Shown: piece after piece, positions 1 through 6,576 of the stretch | Layout: every line of letters starts with the position of its first letter | Position numbering within the stretch: the stretch's first letter is position 1 | Assembly (NCBI GenBank): GCA_903934325.1 | Contig: CAIZNH010000004.1 | Location: 1 to 50,039 of the forward strand | DNA length: 50,039 bases | Source: an uncultured Alphaproteobacteria bacterium | Lineage (GTDB): Bacteria; Pseudomonadota; Alphaproteobacteria; Sphingomonadales; Sphingomonadaceae | Direction of reading: 5' to 3' | Position numbers and translations under genes: made by a program | The notes under the pieces: model-generated | Seen by the model: the letters and a program-made list of their open reading frames with translations, nothing else | The model's database searches: none | Told to the model about the DNA's origin: nothing

Positions 1-74
1 AGGTCGCCCCGGATCGCCTCCAGCGCCACCTTGGCTTTGAAATCGGCGCTGTAGCGCTTTCTCGTCGTCTTCAT
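1..74 (-). CDS. IS3-family transposase OrfA, N-terminal fragment (runs off window)
   Basis: Only 24 codons are visible. They read MKTTRKRYSADFKAKVALEA followed by IRGD, the very conserved start of IS3-family OrfA proteins, which are small helix-turn-helix DNA-binding proteins that recognise the IS ends and are fused to OrfB by programmed frameshifting. An ACGGGA ribosome-binding site precedes the ATG at 74. The reading frame continues past position 1, so nothing can be said about integrity of the element or of orfB. Confidence 0.85.
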   Translation of the reverse strand, partial: MKTTRKRYSADFKAKVALEAIRGD

Positions 75-114
75 TCCCGTACCAATCCATCAGGTCGGGA
101 TTAGCTTAGCACCC

Positions 115-139
115 TGTCCAGAAAACCGGCACCACCTCA
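115..139 (-). repeat. Probable terminal inverted repeat of the IS element
   Basis: A 25-base sequence beginning TGAGGTGGTGCC on the minus strand lies about 40 bases upstream of the orfA start, the usual distance for an IS3-family end. The partner repeat is outside the window, so the assignment rests on position and appearance. Confidence 0.55.
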
Positions 140-186
140 CTCTCGTAGTCCCCCGACCTGCGGTAGGAAAGCCGCGCAGCGCTCCC

Positions 187-1098
187 TCAGGCCTGATCGA
201 GCGCCGCCGCGAGGCTCGCGAAATCCGCGTGCCCGGTCACCGGAGCGATCCGCTCGGCCCACATGGCGTCGATCTTTTCGGCAATCACTTGCGGCACCGC
301 ACCCGCATCGCTGGCGACCGCCTGCACCTTGCTCGAATCGCTCGCCGCCGGAACCCCGATCCGCTCCTCCAGCACCTTGCAGAACATCGCATCATCGAAG
401 CGGTCCTTGTGCGCGTGCATGAAGTCGCGCGAAGTCATGTCGAGCACGATCGCCGCCTGCTCCGGCGTCAGCGCGAGGCCGAGGAAATCCGCCATGCGCA
501 GGATCATCGCCGAGCGGTTCTTCGCGGCCCAGCGATAGGTGGCGAGCAGCGTGTCGGGCGCGTCCCGGCGCGCATACCAGCTCAGCAGGTGGGTGGCATA
601 ATCGCACCCGCCCGGCCCGCCGCCCAGCCACATGGGGTAGAAGTCCTCGATCGGGATGCTGCCCGGCTCGATATGCCAGCCATCAAGGAAGCGAAAATAG
701 GAGACGAAGGTCTCCTTGGGATCGCGCAGGGTGACGATGTAGCGCGCGTCGGCCGGCAGGCGCTCGTATTCGCGGTGCGACTTGAAGCCGCGGGGCTGCG
801 CGCGCTGGGCGACATTCATGTCGAAATCGAGCGGGAGCGCGGTGTCCTCCCACGGGGTCATGCGGGAGATATCGTCAAAGTCCATGTCCCCCGCACCGGT
901 CGCGGCCACCATGCGGATCTGGTGGAACATCTGCTGCATCAGCGTGGTGCCGCTCTTGGCCCAGGAGGTGATGTAGACATCGCCCGGCTGCGTGACGAGC
1001 GGCCGGAAGTGGAGCTGCGGCGCGCCAGCATAGAGCGCCCCCATATTGAGCGCGGCTTCCTCAAGCGTACGCGCGCGGCGATTGAGTGGCCCCGGCAT
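187..1098 (-). CDS. Sulfotransferase domain protein
   Basis: A 303-residue cytosolic sulfotransferase of the PF00685 type, expected to transfer sulfate from PAPS to a hydroxyl or amine acceptor. The PAPS-binding loop is visible as TSWAKSGTT at residues 44-52, the K-S-H motif with the likely catalytic histidine at residues 106-108, and the 3'-phosphate-binding region RYIVTLRDPKETFVSYF at about 119-135. The frame is open upstream to 1230, but that extension is proline-rich and GC-skewed. The ATG at 1098 has a GGGGGGAGA ribosome-binding site and starts the conserved part. The acceptor substrate cannot be deduced. It sits alone between the IS end and the palindromic repeats, so horizontal acquisition is possible. 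Confidence 0.85.
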   Translation of the reverse strand: MPGPLNRRARTLEEAALNMGALYAGAPQLHFRPLVTQPGDVYITSWAKSGTTLMQQMFHQIRMVAATGAGDMDFDDISRMTPWEDTALPLDFDMNVAQRAQPRGFKSHREYERLPADARYIVTLRDPKETFVSYFRFLDGWHIEPGSIPIEDFYPMWLGGGPGGCDYATHLLSWYARRDAPDTLLATYRWAAKNRSAMILRMADFLGLALTPEQAAIVLDMTSRDFMHAHKDRFDDAMFCKVLEERIGVPAASDSSKVQAVASDAGAVPQVIAEKIDAMWAERIAPVTGHADFASLAAALDQA

Positions 1099-1208
1099 GA
1101 TGTGTCTCCCCCCCAGTGCGCGTCGGCTTGCGCGCGTGCGCTCCTGCTCCCCGCGGGGGAGTGTGGCATGTGTTGGGGGTGGGGGGAAGGGGGTGGGCCC
1201 CTCTCGCT

Positions 1209-1315
1209 CGTCATCCCGGCCCCTCGTCATCCCGGCGCAGGCCGGGATCGCTGGCGTTTGCGCGCAAGGGTTGGAGTAAGGAAGCTGGACCCCGGATCAA
1301 GTCCGGGGTGACGAG
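1209..1315. repeat. Composite palindromic repeat (REP-like)
   Basis: Two perfect 8-bp hairpins lie close together: ATCCCGGC/GCCGGGAT at 1229-1248 and ACCCCGGA/TCCGGGGT at 1289-1309. They are framed by CGTCATCCCGGC on the left and GTGACG on the right. The second palindrome shares its core, CCGGA-TCAAG-TCCGG, with the repeat at 35501-35529 read on the other strand. Such dispersed palindromes are common between genes of alphaproteobacteria. The rest of the 1099-1355 gap holds no gene I can support. Confidence 0.7.
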
Positions 1316-1355
1316 AGGGAAGTGGCCGCCCTCAATCGAGCGACCACCCCTTGCC

Positions 1356-1553
1356 TCAAGCCGCGTACTGGTCGCGGATGAAATAGTTGAAGTATTCTCC
1401 CGCTGACGAGGCCGTGGTGAGGCCGCGCCAGATATGCAGGGGAACATTGTAGTAGTCGTAGCCGCGACCCGAACTGGTGAACCAGATCGTTAGGGTCATG
1501 GTGGCTGCATCATATTTGGCGGCACGAAGTGCCGTTGAGTTGAAATAGTGCAT
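1356..1553 (-). CDS. KTSC domain-containing small protein
   Basis: A 65-residue protein matching the KTSC domain (PF13619) over its whole length: a short N-terminal strand, YDAATMTLTIWF, a GYDYYNVPLHIWRGL segment and the closing S-AGEYFNYFIRDQY motif. KTSC domains occur alone or fused to lysyl-tRNA synthetase and other proteins, and their role is not established. The ATG at 1553 has an AAGGGG ribosome-binding site 7 bases upstream. It lies in the accessory segment beside a small helix-turn-helix gene on the same strand, from which it is separated by a 10-bp hairpin at 1572-1599. Confidence 0.8.
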   Translation of the reverse strand: MHYFNSTALRAAKYDAATMTLTIWFTSSGRGYDYYNVPLHIWRGLTTASSAGEYFNYFIRDQYAA

Positions 1554-1571
1554 GGCGATGCCCCTTGGATG

Positions 1572-1599
1572 CGAGGGCGGGCCCTATGACCCGCCCTCG
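1572..1599. repeat. Perfect 10-bp inverted repeat between two small genes
   Basis: CGAGGGCGGG (1572-1581) and CCCGCCCTCG (1590-1599) pair perfectly around an 8-base loop. It lies just after the minus-strand helix-turn-helix gene and just before the KTSC gene, where a terminator or an operator would sit. No T-run follows on either strand, so factor-independent termination is not strongly supported. Confidence 0.45.
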
Positions 1600-1673
1600 A
1601 CCGATTTGGCGAAGCTACTCAGGGTCGAATTAGGAGTTTGCCACTCTACTCGTTCCTGAGCTTTCTTGGCACT

Positions 1674-1889
1674 TCAGTGCCATCTGCTGTCATCCGGCTC
1701 CGAGGGCGGCAGAGCGGAATGCGGCGCTGGGGGAATTTCTCGGAACTTCTGGCCGGTATTGATTTCCGAGATACGGCCGGAATTGGTCCGGAAATACGCA
1801 GCAATGTCGCTTTGGAGATCGCCTCGCGCGATCATGCCCTTCACGAGGGCGGCGTCGTTAGCGGTAAGCCGAGCTTGGTACTTCTTCAT
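1674..1889 (-). CDS. Small helix-turn-helix protein
   Basis: A 71-residue protein whose central part, ALVKGMIARGDLQSDIAAYF followed by RTNSGRISEI, has the helix-turn-helix layout of short alphaproteobacterial DNA-binding proteins in which a DIAxxF-x-N-xGRIxEI motif forms the turn and recognition helix. The C-terminal third is proline-rich and probably disordered. The ATG at 1889 is supported by a GGAG ribosome-binding site at 7 bases. A longer plus-strand frame overlaps it (1638-2093) but has no recognisable content. Base composition is lower in GC than the chromosomal genes nearby, as for the winged-helix gene at 2130. Target DNA is unknown. Confidence 0.7.
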   Translation of the reverse strand: MKKYQARLTANDAALVKGMIARGDLQSDIAAYFRTNSGRISEINTGQKFREIPPAPHSALPPSEPDDSRWH

Positions 1890-1935
1890 ACTTATTCTCC
1901 GACAGTTGGAGGTTGTTTGAAGAGGTACCGTGATT

Positions 1936-1953
1936 GTCTAGATCGGGCAGCAC
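1936..1953 (+). repeat. Left copy of perfect 18-bp inverted repeat
   Basis: The sequence GTCTAGATCGGGCAGCAC recurs exactly, in reverse complement, at 2590-2607. The two copies bracket the winged-helix gene at 2130-2567. An exact 18-bp match within this distance is very unlikely by chance. I see no direct target duplication outside the repeats. Confidence 0.75.
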
Positions 1954-2070
1954 CTCTTCGCGCTCCAAATGGCGCATTGCGTTTCCGATTTCAAGAGCTA
2001 AAATGCAAGAACGTCGCGGGGTTAATTTCGTCTTACTCACATGGGTATGTAGCACTGTATATTTTTTATA

Positions 2071-2107
2071 AGACGCCTACGTCTCTTCCCTAGAGACCTA
2101 GGCGTCT
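2071..2107. promoter_or_regulatory. 16-bp dyad upstream of the winged-helix gene (possible operator)
   Basis: AGACGCCTACGTCTCT (2071-2086) and AGAGACCTAGGCGTCT (2092-2107) form a dyad with a single mismatch around a 5-base spacer. It ends 22 bases before the ATG at 2130 and is preceded by the AT-rich stretch TATATTTTTTATAA. Position suggests an operator or leader hairpin for the winged-helix gene; no T-run follows, so a terminator is less likely. Confidence 0.55.
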
Positions 2108-2129
2108 AGGGGTCGGGGACGAATGAGGC

Positions 2130-2567
2130 ATGTCGGACAGCAAAAAAAATTCTGCAGTTGAGAAATGGGGGTCGTCGCTCGCGTCGACTGGCTTCACAAT
2201 CTTGCCGAATCAGTTGCTTACTTACAATAGCAAAGCCGCCGAGAACGATAGAATTTCGCCATCGGAATTCTTTGTTCTCTGCCAGCTTTTACTGCACTGG
2301 TGGAGCGCGCGGGACATGCCCTTCCCAAGTAAGGCAACCATAAGCGACCGCACAGGTTTGAGCGCTCGCCAAGTTCAACGGACGCTCGGATCGCTAGAGA
2401 AGAAAGGGCTTTTGAGGAGGGTCGCTCGTTACGGAAAGGCCAATGCAGGGCGAATGAGCAACGCCTATGACCTCAGCTTGCTTGTGCAAGCGCTGGACGC
2501 ATTGGCTAGTGAAAAGGCGAACACTGAGAGGCCGAAACGAAATGCGGGGCCAGAGCAAGAGCTCTGA
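2130..2567 (+). CDS. Winged-helix (HTH_36-type) DNA-binding protein
   Basis: A 145-residue protein with a helix-turn-helix of the PF13730/plasmid-replication-initiator kind at about residues 45-105. A hydrophobic helix (SEFFVLCQLLLHWW) is followed by PSKATISDRTGLSARQVQRT as turn and recognition helix and GLLRRVARYG as wing. Proteins of this type read DNA in plasmid initiators, integrated elements and regulators, so the exact job is open. The first 40 residues are polar, the last 25 charged. Codon use is markedly AT-richer than the core genes of this window. The ATG at 2130 follows a short GAGG. The gene is bracketed by an 18-bp inverted repeat, has a dyad before it and another hairpin over its stop codon, consistent with a small acquired cassette. 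Confidence 0.75.
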   Translation: MSDSKKNSAVEKWGSSLASTGFTILPNQLLTYNSKAAENDRISPSEFFVLCQLLLHWWSARDMPFPSKATISDRTGLSARQVQRTLGSLEKKGLLRRVARYGKANAGRMSNAYDLSLLVQALDALASEKANTERPKRNAGPEQEL

Positions 2568-2574
2568 CCCCGCA
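2543..2574 (+). terminator. Hairpin over the stop codon of the winged-helix gene
   Basis: TGCGGGGCCAGAGC (2543-2556) and GCTCTGACCCCGCA (2561-2574) pair over 14 positions with one G-T/C mismatch around an AAGA loop. The gene's TGA lies inside the right arm. No T-run follows, so it may be a stability or termination hairpin, or part of the repeat architecture of this cassette. Confidence 0.5.
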
Positions 2575-2589
2575 CAATCAGACTAGCTA

Positions 2590-2607
2590 GTGCTGCCCGA
2601 TCTAGAC
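2590..2607 (-). repeat. Right copy of perfect 18-bp inverted repeat
   Basis: GTGCTGCCCGATCTAGAC is the exact reverse complement of the copy at 1936-1953. It lies 22 bases after the stop codon of the winged-helix gene and about 35 bases before the end of nrdB, so it marks a plausible right boundary of the accessory segment. Confidence 0.75.
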
Positions 2608-2643
2608 ACGCACTGATTTAGTCTCAGCGTCAGCTAAGTCAAC

Positions 2644-3690
2644 CTACTCCGCAGCCTCAGCCCCAAACAGCCCGGCCTCGGCCACCACAGCCTCGTCCTC
2701 GTTCACGGCCTTCGCCTTCTGGCGCTTGTCGAAGCTCGACCATACGGTGTTCCAGTCGCCGCGGGTCGCGCCCTTCGAGTATTCGGTCGCGCGGGTTTCG
2801 AAGAAGTTGGCGTGCTCCACGCCGTTCAGCAGCGGGGCGAGCCAGGGCAGGGGGTGGTCTTCGATCATGTAGATCTCTTGCAGGCCCAGCTGCTTCAGGC
2901 GCCAGTCGGCGATGTAGCGGATGTAGCGCTTGATTTCCTTGGCGCTCATGCCGTTCACCGGACCCATTTCGAAGGCGAGATCGATGAAGTTGTCCTCCAG
3001 ACGCACGGTCTTCTGGCAGATGTCGATCAGGTCTTCCTTCACCGACTTGGTGAGGCACTGACGCTCCTCGCAGAAGGTGTGGAACAGCTTGATGATGCCC
3101 TCGCAGTGCAGCGATTCATCGCGCACCGACCAGCTGACGATCTGACCCATGCCCTTCATCTTGTTGAAGCGCGGGAAGTTCATCAGCATCGCGAAGGAGG
3201 CGAACAGCTGGAGCCCTTCGGTAAAGCCGCCGAAGGCTGCGAGCGTGCGGGCGATATCCTCGTCCGTGTCGACCCCGAACTGGTTCAGGAAGTCGTGCTT
3301 GTCCTTCATTTCCTCATATTCGAGGAAGGCCGAATATTCCGCCTCGGGCATGCCGATGGTGTCGAGCAGGTGCGAGTAGGCCGCGATGTGCACCGTCTCC
3401 ATGTTGGAGAAGGCGGCGAGCATCATCTTCACTTCGGTGGGCTTGAACACCCGGCCGTAGTTTTCGTGATAGCAGTTCTGCACCTCGACATCGGCCTGGG
3501 TGAAGAAGCGGAAGATCTGCGTGAGCAGGTTGCGCTCGTTCTCCGAGATCTTCTGCGCCCAGTCGCGGCAATCCTCGCCCAGCGGCACTTCTTCCGGCAT
3601 CCAGTGGATCTGCTGCTGGCGCTTCCAGAAGTCATAGGCCCAGGGGTACTGGAAGGGCTTGTAGGTGGAGCGGGCTTCGAGCAGCGACAT
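2644..3690 (-). CDS. nrdB: Ribonucleoside-diphosphate reductase, beta subunit (class Ia/NrdB)
   Basis: The 348-residue radical-generating subunit of ribonucleotide reductase, which makes the di-metal/tyrosyl radical cofactor used by NrdA to convert ribonucleoside diphosphates to deoxy forms. All ligands align with the class I pattern: D67; E98 and H101 with the radical tyrosine Y105 in ETVHIAAY; E158; and E192 and H195 in RDESLH. The C-terminal tail is alanine- and glutamate-rich, as in other alphaproteobacterial NrdB proteins. There is no N-terminal ATP cone, which some NrdB proteins carry when NrdA lacks one. It is the last gene of an nrdA, small membrane protein, nrdB array on the minus strand; the ATG at 3690 starts the conserved sequence. 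Confidence 0.97.
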   Translation of the reverse strand: MSLLEARSTYKPFQYPWAYDFWKRQQQIHWMPEEVPLGEDCRDWAQKISENERNLLTQIFRFFTQADVEVQNCYHENYGRVFKPTEVKMMLAAFSNMETVHIAAYSHLLDTIGMPEAEYSAFLEYEEMKDKHDFLNQFGVDTDEDIARTLAAFGGFTEGLQLFASFAMLMNFPRFNKMKGMGQIVSWSVRDESLHCEGIIKLFHTFCEERQCLTKSVKEDLIDICQKTVRLEDNFIDLAFEMGPVNGMSAKEIKRYIRYIADWRLKQLGLQEIYMIEDHPLPWLAPLLNGVEHANFFETRATEYSKGATRGDWNTVWSSFDKRQKAKAVNEDEAVVAEAGLFGAEAAE

Positions 3691-3790
3691 CGGCGGTTTC
3701 CTTCAATTGGATGTCTTCAGGGCCAATATAGGCATTTGTCAGTTACGGTGCGAGCCGCGCGATGGATTCACGCGCGGGCCGCGAAATTGG

Positions 3791-3976
3791 TCAGGGCGCG
3801 TAGGCGATCAGCACGTAGAGGCAGAAAGGCGCGAACATGGTGATCAGCGCGATGTGGATCATCGCGGCGTTGTGGGCGTGACCGGGGACATCGCGGCGCA
3901 GTTCGCGCACGGCGTTGAAGCCGAACACGACGCAGACCAGAAGTCCGAAAATCCCCAATCCGAACGGCAAACTCAT
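3791..3976 (-). CDS. Small two-helix membrane protein between nrdA and nrdB
   Basis: A 61-residue protein with two predicted membrane segments, FGLGIFGLLVCVVFGFNAV and AALITMFAPFC-type residues near the C terminus (MIHIALITMFAPFCLYVLIA). A short charged and histidine-containing loop (RELRRDVPGHAHN) lies between them. I do not recognise a named family. The frame has two ATGs, at 3985 and 3976. The AAAGGGGG ribosome-binding site abuts the first with no spacing but is 9 bases from the second, so 3976 is preferred. It lies 83 bases after nrdA and 100 before nrdB on the same strand and is probably co-transcribed. A role in nucleotide reduction is not implied by sequence. Confidence 0.65.
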   Translation of the reverse strand: MSLPFGLGIFGLLVCVVFGFNAVRELRRDVPGHAHNAAMIHIALITMFAPFCLYVLIAYAP

Positions 3977-4058
3977 GCGCGGCATCCCCCTTTGCGCGTA
4001 TTCCCGAGGCGGCGGGGGCTGACGCGTCTGCCGCGCCGCGCCCCCGCGCCTGCACTGC

Positions 4059-6089
4059 CTACTGGCAGCTCAGGCATTCCTCGTAATCGGTTTCGGCGCT
4101 CAGTTCGATCTTGGGCGCTTCGGGCGTGTTGTCCGCCTCCACCCCGCCGACGAAGCCGGCGCGCTGCACAGACTTGGAGCGCAGGTAGTAGAGCGACTTG
4201 ATGCCCTTTTCCCACGCCTGGTAGTGCAGCATCATCAGATCCCACTTGTCGACATCGGCCGGGATGAACAGGTTCAGCGACTGGGCCTGATCGATGAAGG
4301 GCGTGCGGTCGGCCGCGAATTCGAGCAGCCAGCGCTGGTCGATCTCGAAGCTGGTCTTGTAGACCGCCTTTTCCTCCGGCGTCAGGAAGTCGAGGTGCTG
4401 CACCGATCCGCCGCGTTCGAGGATCGAGTTCCACACGTTGGTCGAGTTCTTGGCCTTCTTCTCGAGCAGCTTTTCGAGATACGGATTGCGCACGATGAAG
4501 CTGCCCGAGAGGGTCTTGTGGGTGTAGATGTTGGCCGGGATCGGCTCGATGCAGGCCGAGGTGCCGCCGCAGATGATCGAGATCGACGCGGTCGGCGCGA
4601 TCGCCATCTTGCAGCTGAACCGCTCCATCGCGCCCATGTCGGCGGCATCGGGGCACGGCCCGCGCTCCTGCGCCAGCAGCATCGAGGCTTCCGATGCCTT
4701 GGCGTGGATGTGCTTGAACATCTTGAGGTTCACAGCCTTGGCCATCGCGCTTTCCATCGCGATGCCCTTTTGCTGCAGGTACGAGTGGAAGCCCATCACC
4801 CCAAGCCCGACCGAACGCTCGCGCGCGGCGGAATACTTGGCACGGGCCATCTCGTCCGGCGCGCGGTCGATATAGTCCTGCAGCACGTTGTCGAGGAAGC
4901 GCATCACGTCCTCGATGAACTGCTTGTCGCCGTTCCACTCGTCCCAGGTTTCGAGGTTCAGTGACGAGAGGCAGCACACCGCGGTGCGATCATTGCCGAG
5001 GTGATCGATCCCGGTCGGCAGGGTGATTTCCGAGCACAGGTTCGAGGTCGAGACCTTGAGGCCGAGATCGCGGTGATGCTTGGGCATCATGCGGTTCACG
5101 GTGTCGTTGAAGACGATATAGGGCTCACCCGTGGCAAGGCGGGTTTCGACCAGCTTCTGGAACAGCGAGCGGGCATCCACCGTGCCGCGCACCGAGCCGT
5201 CCTTGGGGCTCTTCAATTCGAACTCGGCACCTTCGCGCACGGCCTCCATGAACTCGTCGGTGACGAGCACGCCGTGGTGCAGGTTCAGCGCCTTGCGGTT
5301 GAAGTCACCGCTCGGCTTGCGGATTTCGAGGAACTCCTCGATCTCCGGGTGCGAGATGTCGAGATAGCACGCGGCCGAACCGCGGCGCAGCGAGCCCTGC
5401 GAGATCGCCAGCGTGAGGCTGTCCATCACGCGCACGAAGGGAATGATGCCGCTGGTCTTGCCGTTGAGGCCGACCGGCTCGCCGATGCCGCGGACATTGC
5501 CCCAATAGGTGCCGATGCCGCCGCCCTTCGAGGCCAGCCACACGTTCTCGTTCCAGGTGCCGACGATGCCTTCGAGGCTGTCCGACACCGAATTGAGGTA
5601 GCACGAGATCGGCAGGCCGCGATTGGTGCCGCCGTTCGAGAGCACCGGGGTCGCCGGCATGAACCACAGGTTCGAGATGTAGTCGTAGAGCCGCTGGGCG
5701 TGATCCTGATCGTCGGCATAGGCATCGGCCACGCGGGCGAAGAGGTCCTGATAGACCTCGCCGGGCAGCAGGTAGCGATCGGTCAGGGTGTCCTTGCCGA
5801 ATTCGGTCAGGCGATCATCGCGGCTCGCATCGGTGACGATGGTAAAGCGGCGATCATTGACCTTCTTGCTGTCGGTCCCAGAGGCATTGGCGGCCGCTTC
5901 CTTGGCCGCCTCGACCATCGCGCCGGCCAGCGCCTCGGTCGCCTTGGCGGCGATCAGCGCGTCCGAACCTGCATCACTCGTCTTCATGGTCACGGCTTTC
6001 TTTTCCTTCACCGGCGCTGTCACGCCCGTCCCTGTCACGGCATCATTGAGCACTTCGTCTGTCACGCCGTCGCCTGCCTTGAATTCCAT
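4059..6089 (-). CDS. nrdA: Ribonucleoside-diphosphate reductase, alpha subunit (NrdA, no ATP cone)
   Basis: The catalytic subunit of class Ia ribonucleotide reductase, 676 residues from the chosen ATG. Active-site residues are visible: C163 in PISCYLNS and C372 in AVCCLSSLN as the reducing pair; N350, C352 and E354 in NLCSEITLP; the radical-transfer tyrosine pair in SLYYLRS near the C terminus; and a C-terminal ECLSC cysteine pair for re-reduction. The first 80 residues are alanine-rich and of low complexity, where E. coli NrdA has its allosteric ATP-cone domain; no cone is present. The frame is open to 6137, but the ATG at 6089 has a GGGGC upstream and gives the better N terminus. A 487-base gene-free region lies upstream. 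Confidence 0.96.
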   Translation of the reverse strand: MEFKAGDGVTDEVLNDAVTGTGVTAPVKEKKAVTMKTSDAGSDALIAAKATEALAGAMVEAAKEAAANASGTDSKKVNDRRFTIVTDASRDDRLTEFGKDTLTDRYLLPGEVYQDLFARVADAYADDQDHAQRLYDYISNLWFMPATPVLSNGGTNRGLPISCYLNSVSDSLEGIVGTWNENVWLASKGGGIGTYWGNVRGIGEPVGLNGKTSGIIPFVRVMDSLTLAISQGSLRRGSAACYLDISHPEIEEFLEIRKPSGDFNRKALNLHHGVLVTDEFMEAVREGAEFELKSPKDGSVRGTVDARSLFQKLVETRLATGEPYIVFNDTVNRMMPKHHRDLGLKVSTSNLCSEITLPTGIDHLGNDRTAVCCLSSLNLETWDEWNGDKQFIEDVMRFLDNVLQDYIDRAPDEMARAKYSAARERSVGLGVMGFHSYLQQKGIAMESAMAKAVNLKMFKHIHAKASEASMLLAQERGPCPDAADMGAMERFSCKMAIAPTASISIICGGTSACIEPIPANIYTHKTLSGSFIVRNPYLEKLLEKKAKNSTNVWNSILERGGSVQHLDFLTPEEKAVYKTSFEIDQRWLLEFAADRTPFIDQAQSLNLFIPADVDKWDLMMLHYQAWEKGIKSLYYLRSKSVQRAGFVGGVEADNTPEAPKIELSAETDYEECLSCQ

Positions 6090-6576
6090 CGCTTGCCCCA
6101 CTTGTGTCCCCCGAATCACAACCCGGCACAAGGCCAATGTTCCGATTCTGTTCTATACAGGACGATCCACAGACTGGCCAACAGGATGTCCCCAAGGGGG
6201 TCCACAGGCTGCGCTGCTTTCGCCTCCCGACGCGCCCCGGATAAGCCCCCCGATCCGGCGACTCTTCCCCCGAGGCCCCGGTTGAGGGGAGAGGGAAAAT
6301 CACCAAGGTTTGGGGGTCCGATTTGCGCCGAACCACTAGATGATGAATCAGGCCGCAGGTCCCGTCAACGGGGGATTAATCACCTAGTTACCATTCCGGA
6401 GCCGTCATCACCCCGTCACAAACCCGCGACGCGTGGACAAAGCTTGAGTCGCGGACCCTGCAAGCCCCAAATTGAATCTGTGAAGAAAAATATGGGGAGT
6501 GAATCATTCGAATCCACCCGTGAATCTTTTGCATGCGCGGCCGCATGATTGTTGCGTCAGGCAGGGGTCTGCTGCG
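6090..6576 (-). promoter_or_regulatory. Long upstream region of nrdA with clustered GANTC sites
   Basis: No gene is supportable in these 487 bases. They contain seven GANTC motifs, the target of the cell-cycle methyltransferase CcrM, starting at 6144, 6345, 6446, 6474, 6501, 6510 and 6522. CGATCCACA (6163-6171) and GGGTCCACA (6198-6206) resemble DnaA boxes. An imperfect dyad, ACTAGATGATGAAT (6335-6348) against ATTAATCACCTAGT (6375-6388), matches at 12 of 14 positions. A minus-strand TATAGA at 6152-6157 could be a -10 element. Together this looks like a cell-cycle-regulated promoter region for nrdA. Confidence 0.5.

Larger units (their letters stand above)
1..139 (-). mobile_element. End of an IS3-family insertion sequence (partial)
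   Basis: The minus strand carries the 5' end of an IS3-type orfA starting at 74. Just outside it, at 115-139, lies a 25-base stretch that reads TGAGGTGGTGCCGG... outward to inward on the minus strand, the appearance of an IS terminal inverted repeat. The body of the element lies beyond the left edge of the window, so the second end, the target duplication and the exact IS name cannot be determined. The element borders the AT-richer accessory segment to its right. Confidence 0.75.

Noticed and set aside
1638..2093. A 151-codon plus-strand frame across the small helix-turn-helix gene
   Set aside because: It has no recognisable content, and the opposite strand has a helix-turn-helix protein with a GGAG ribosome-binding site.
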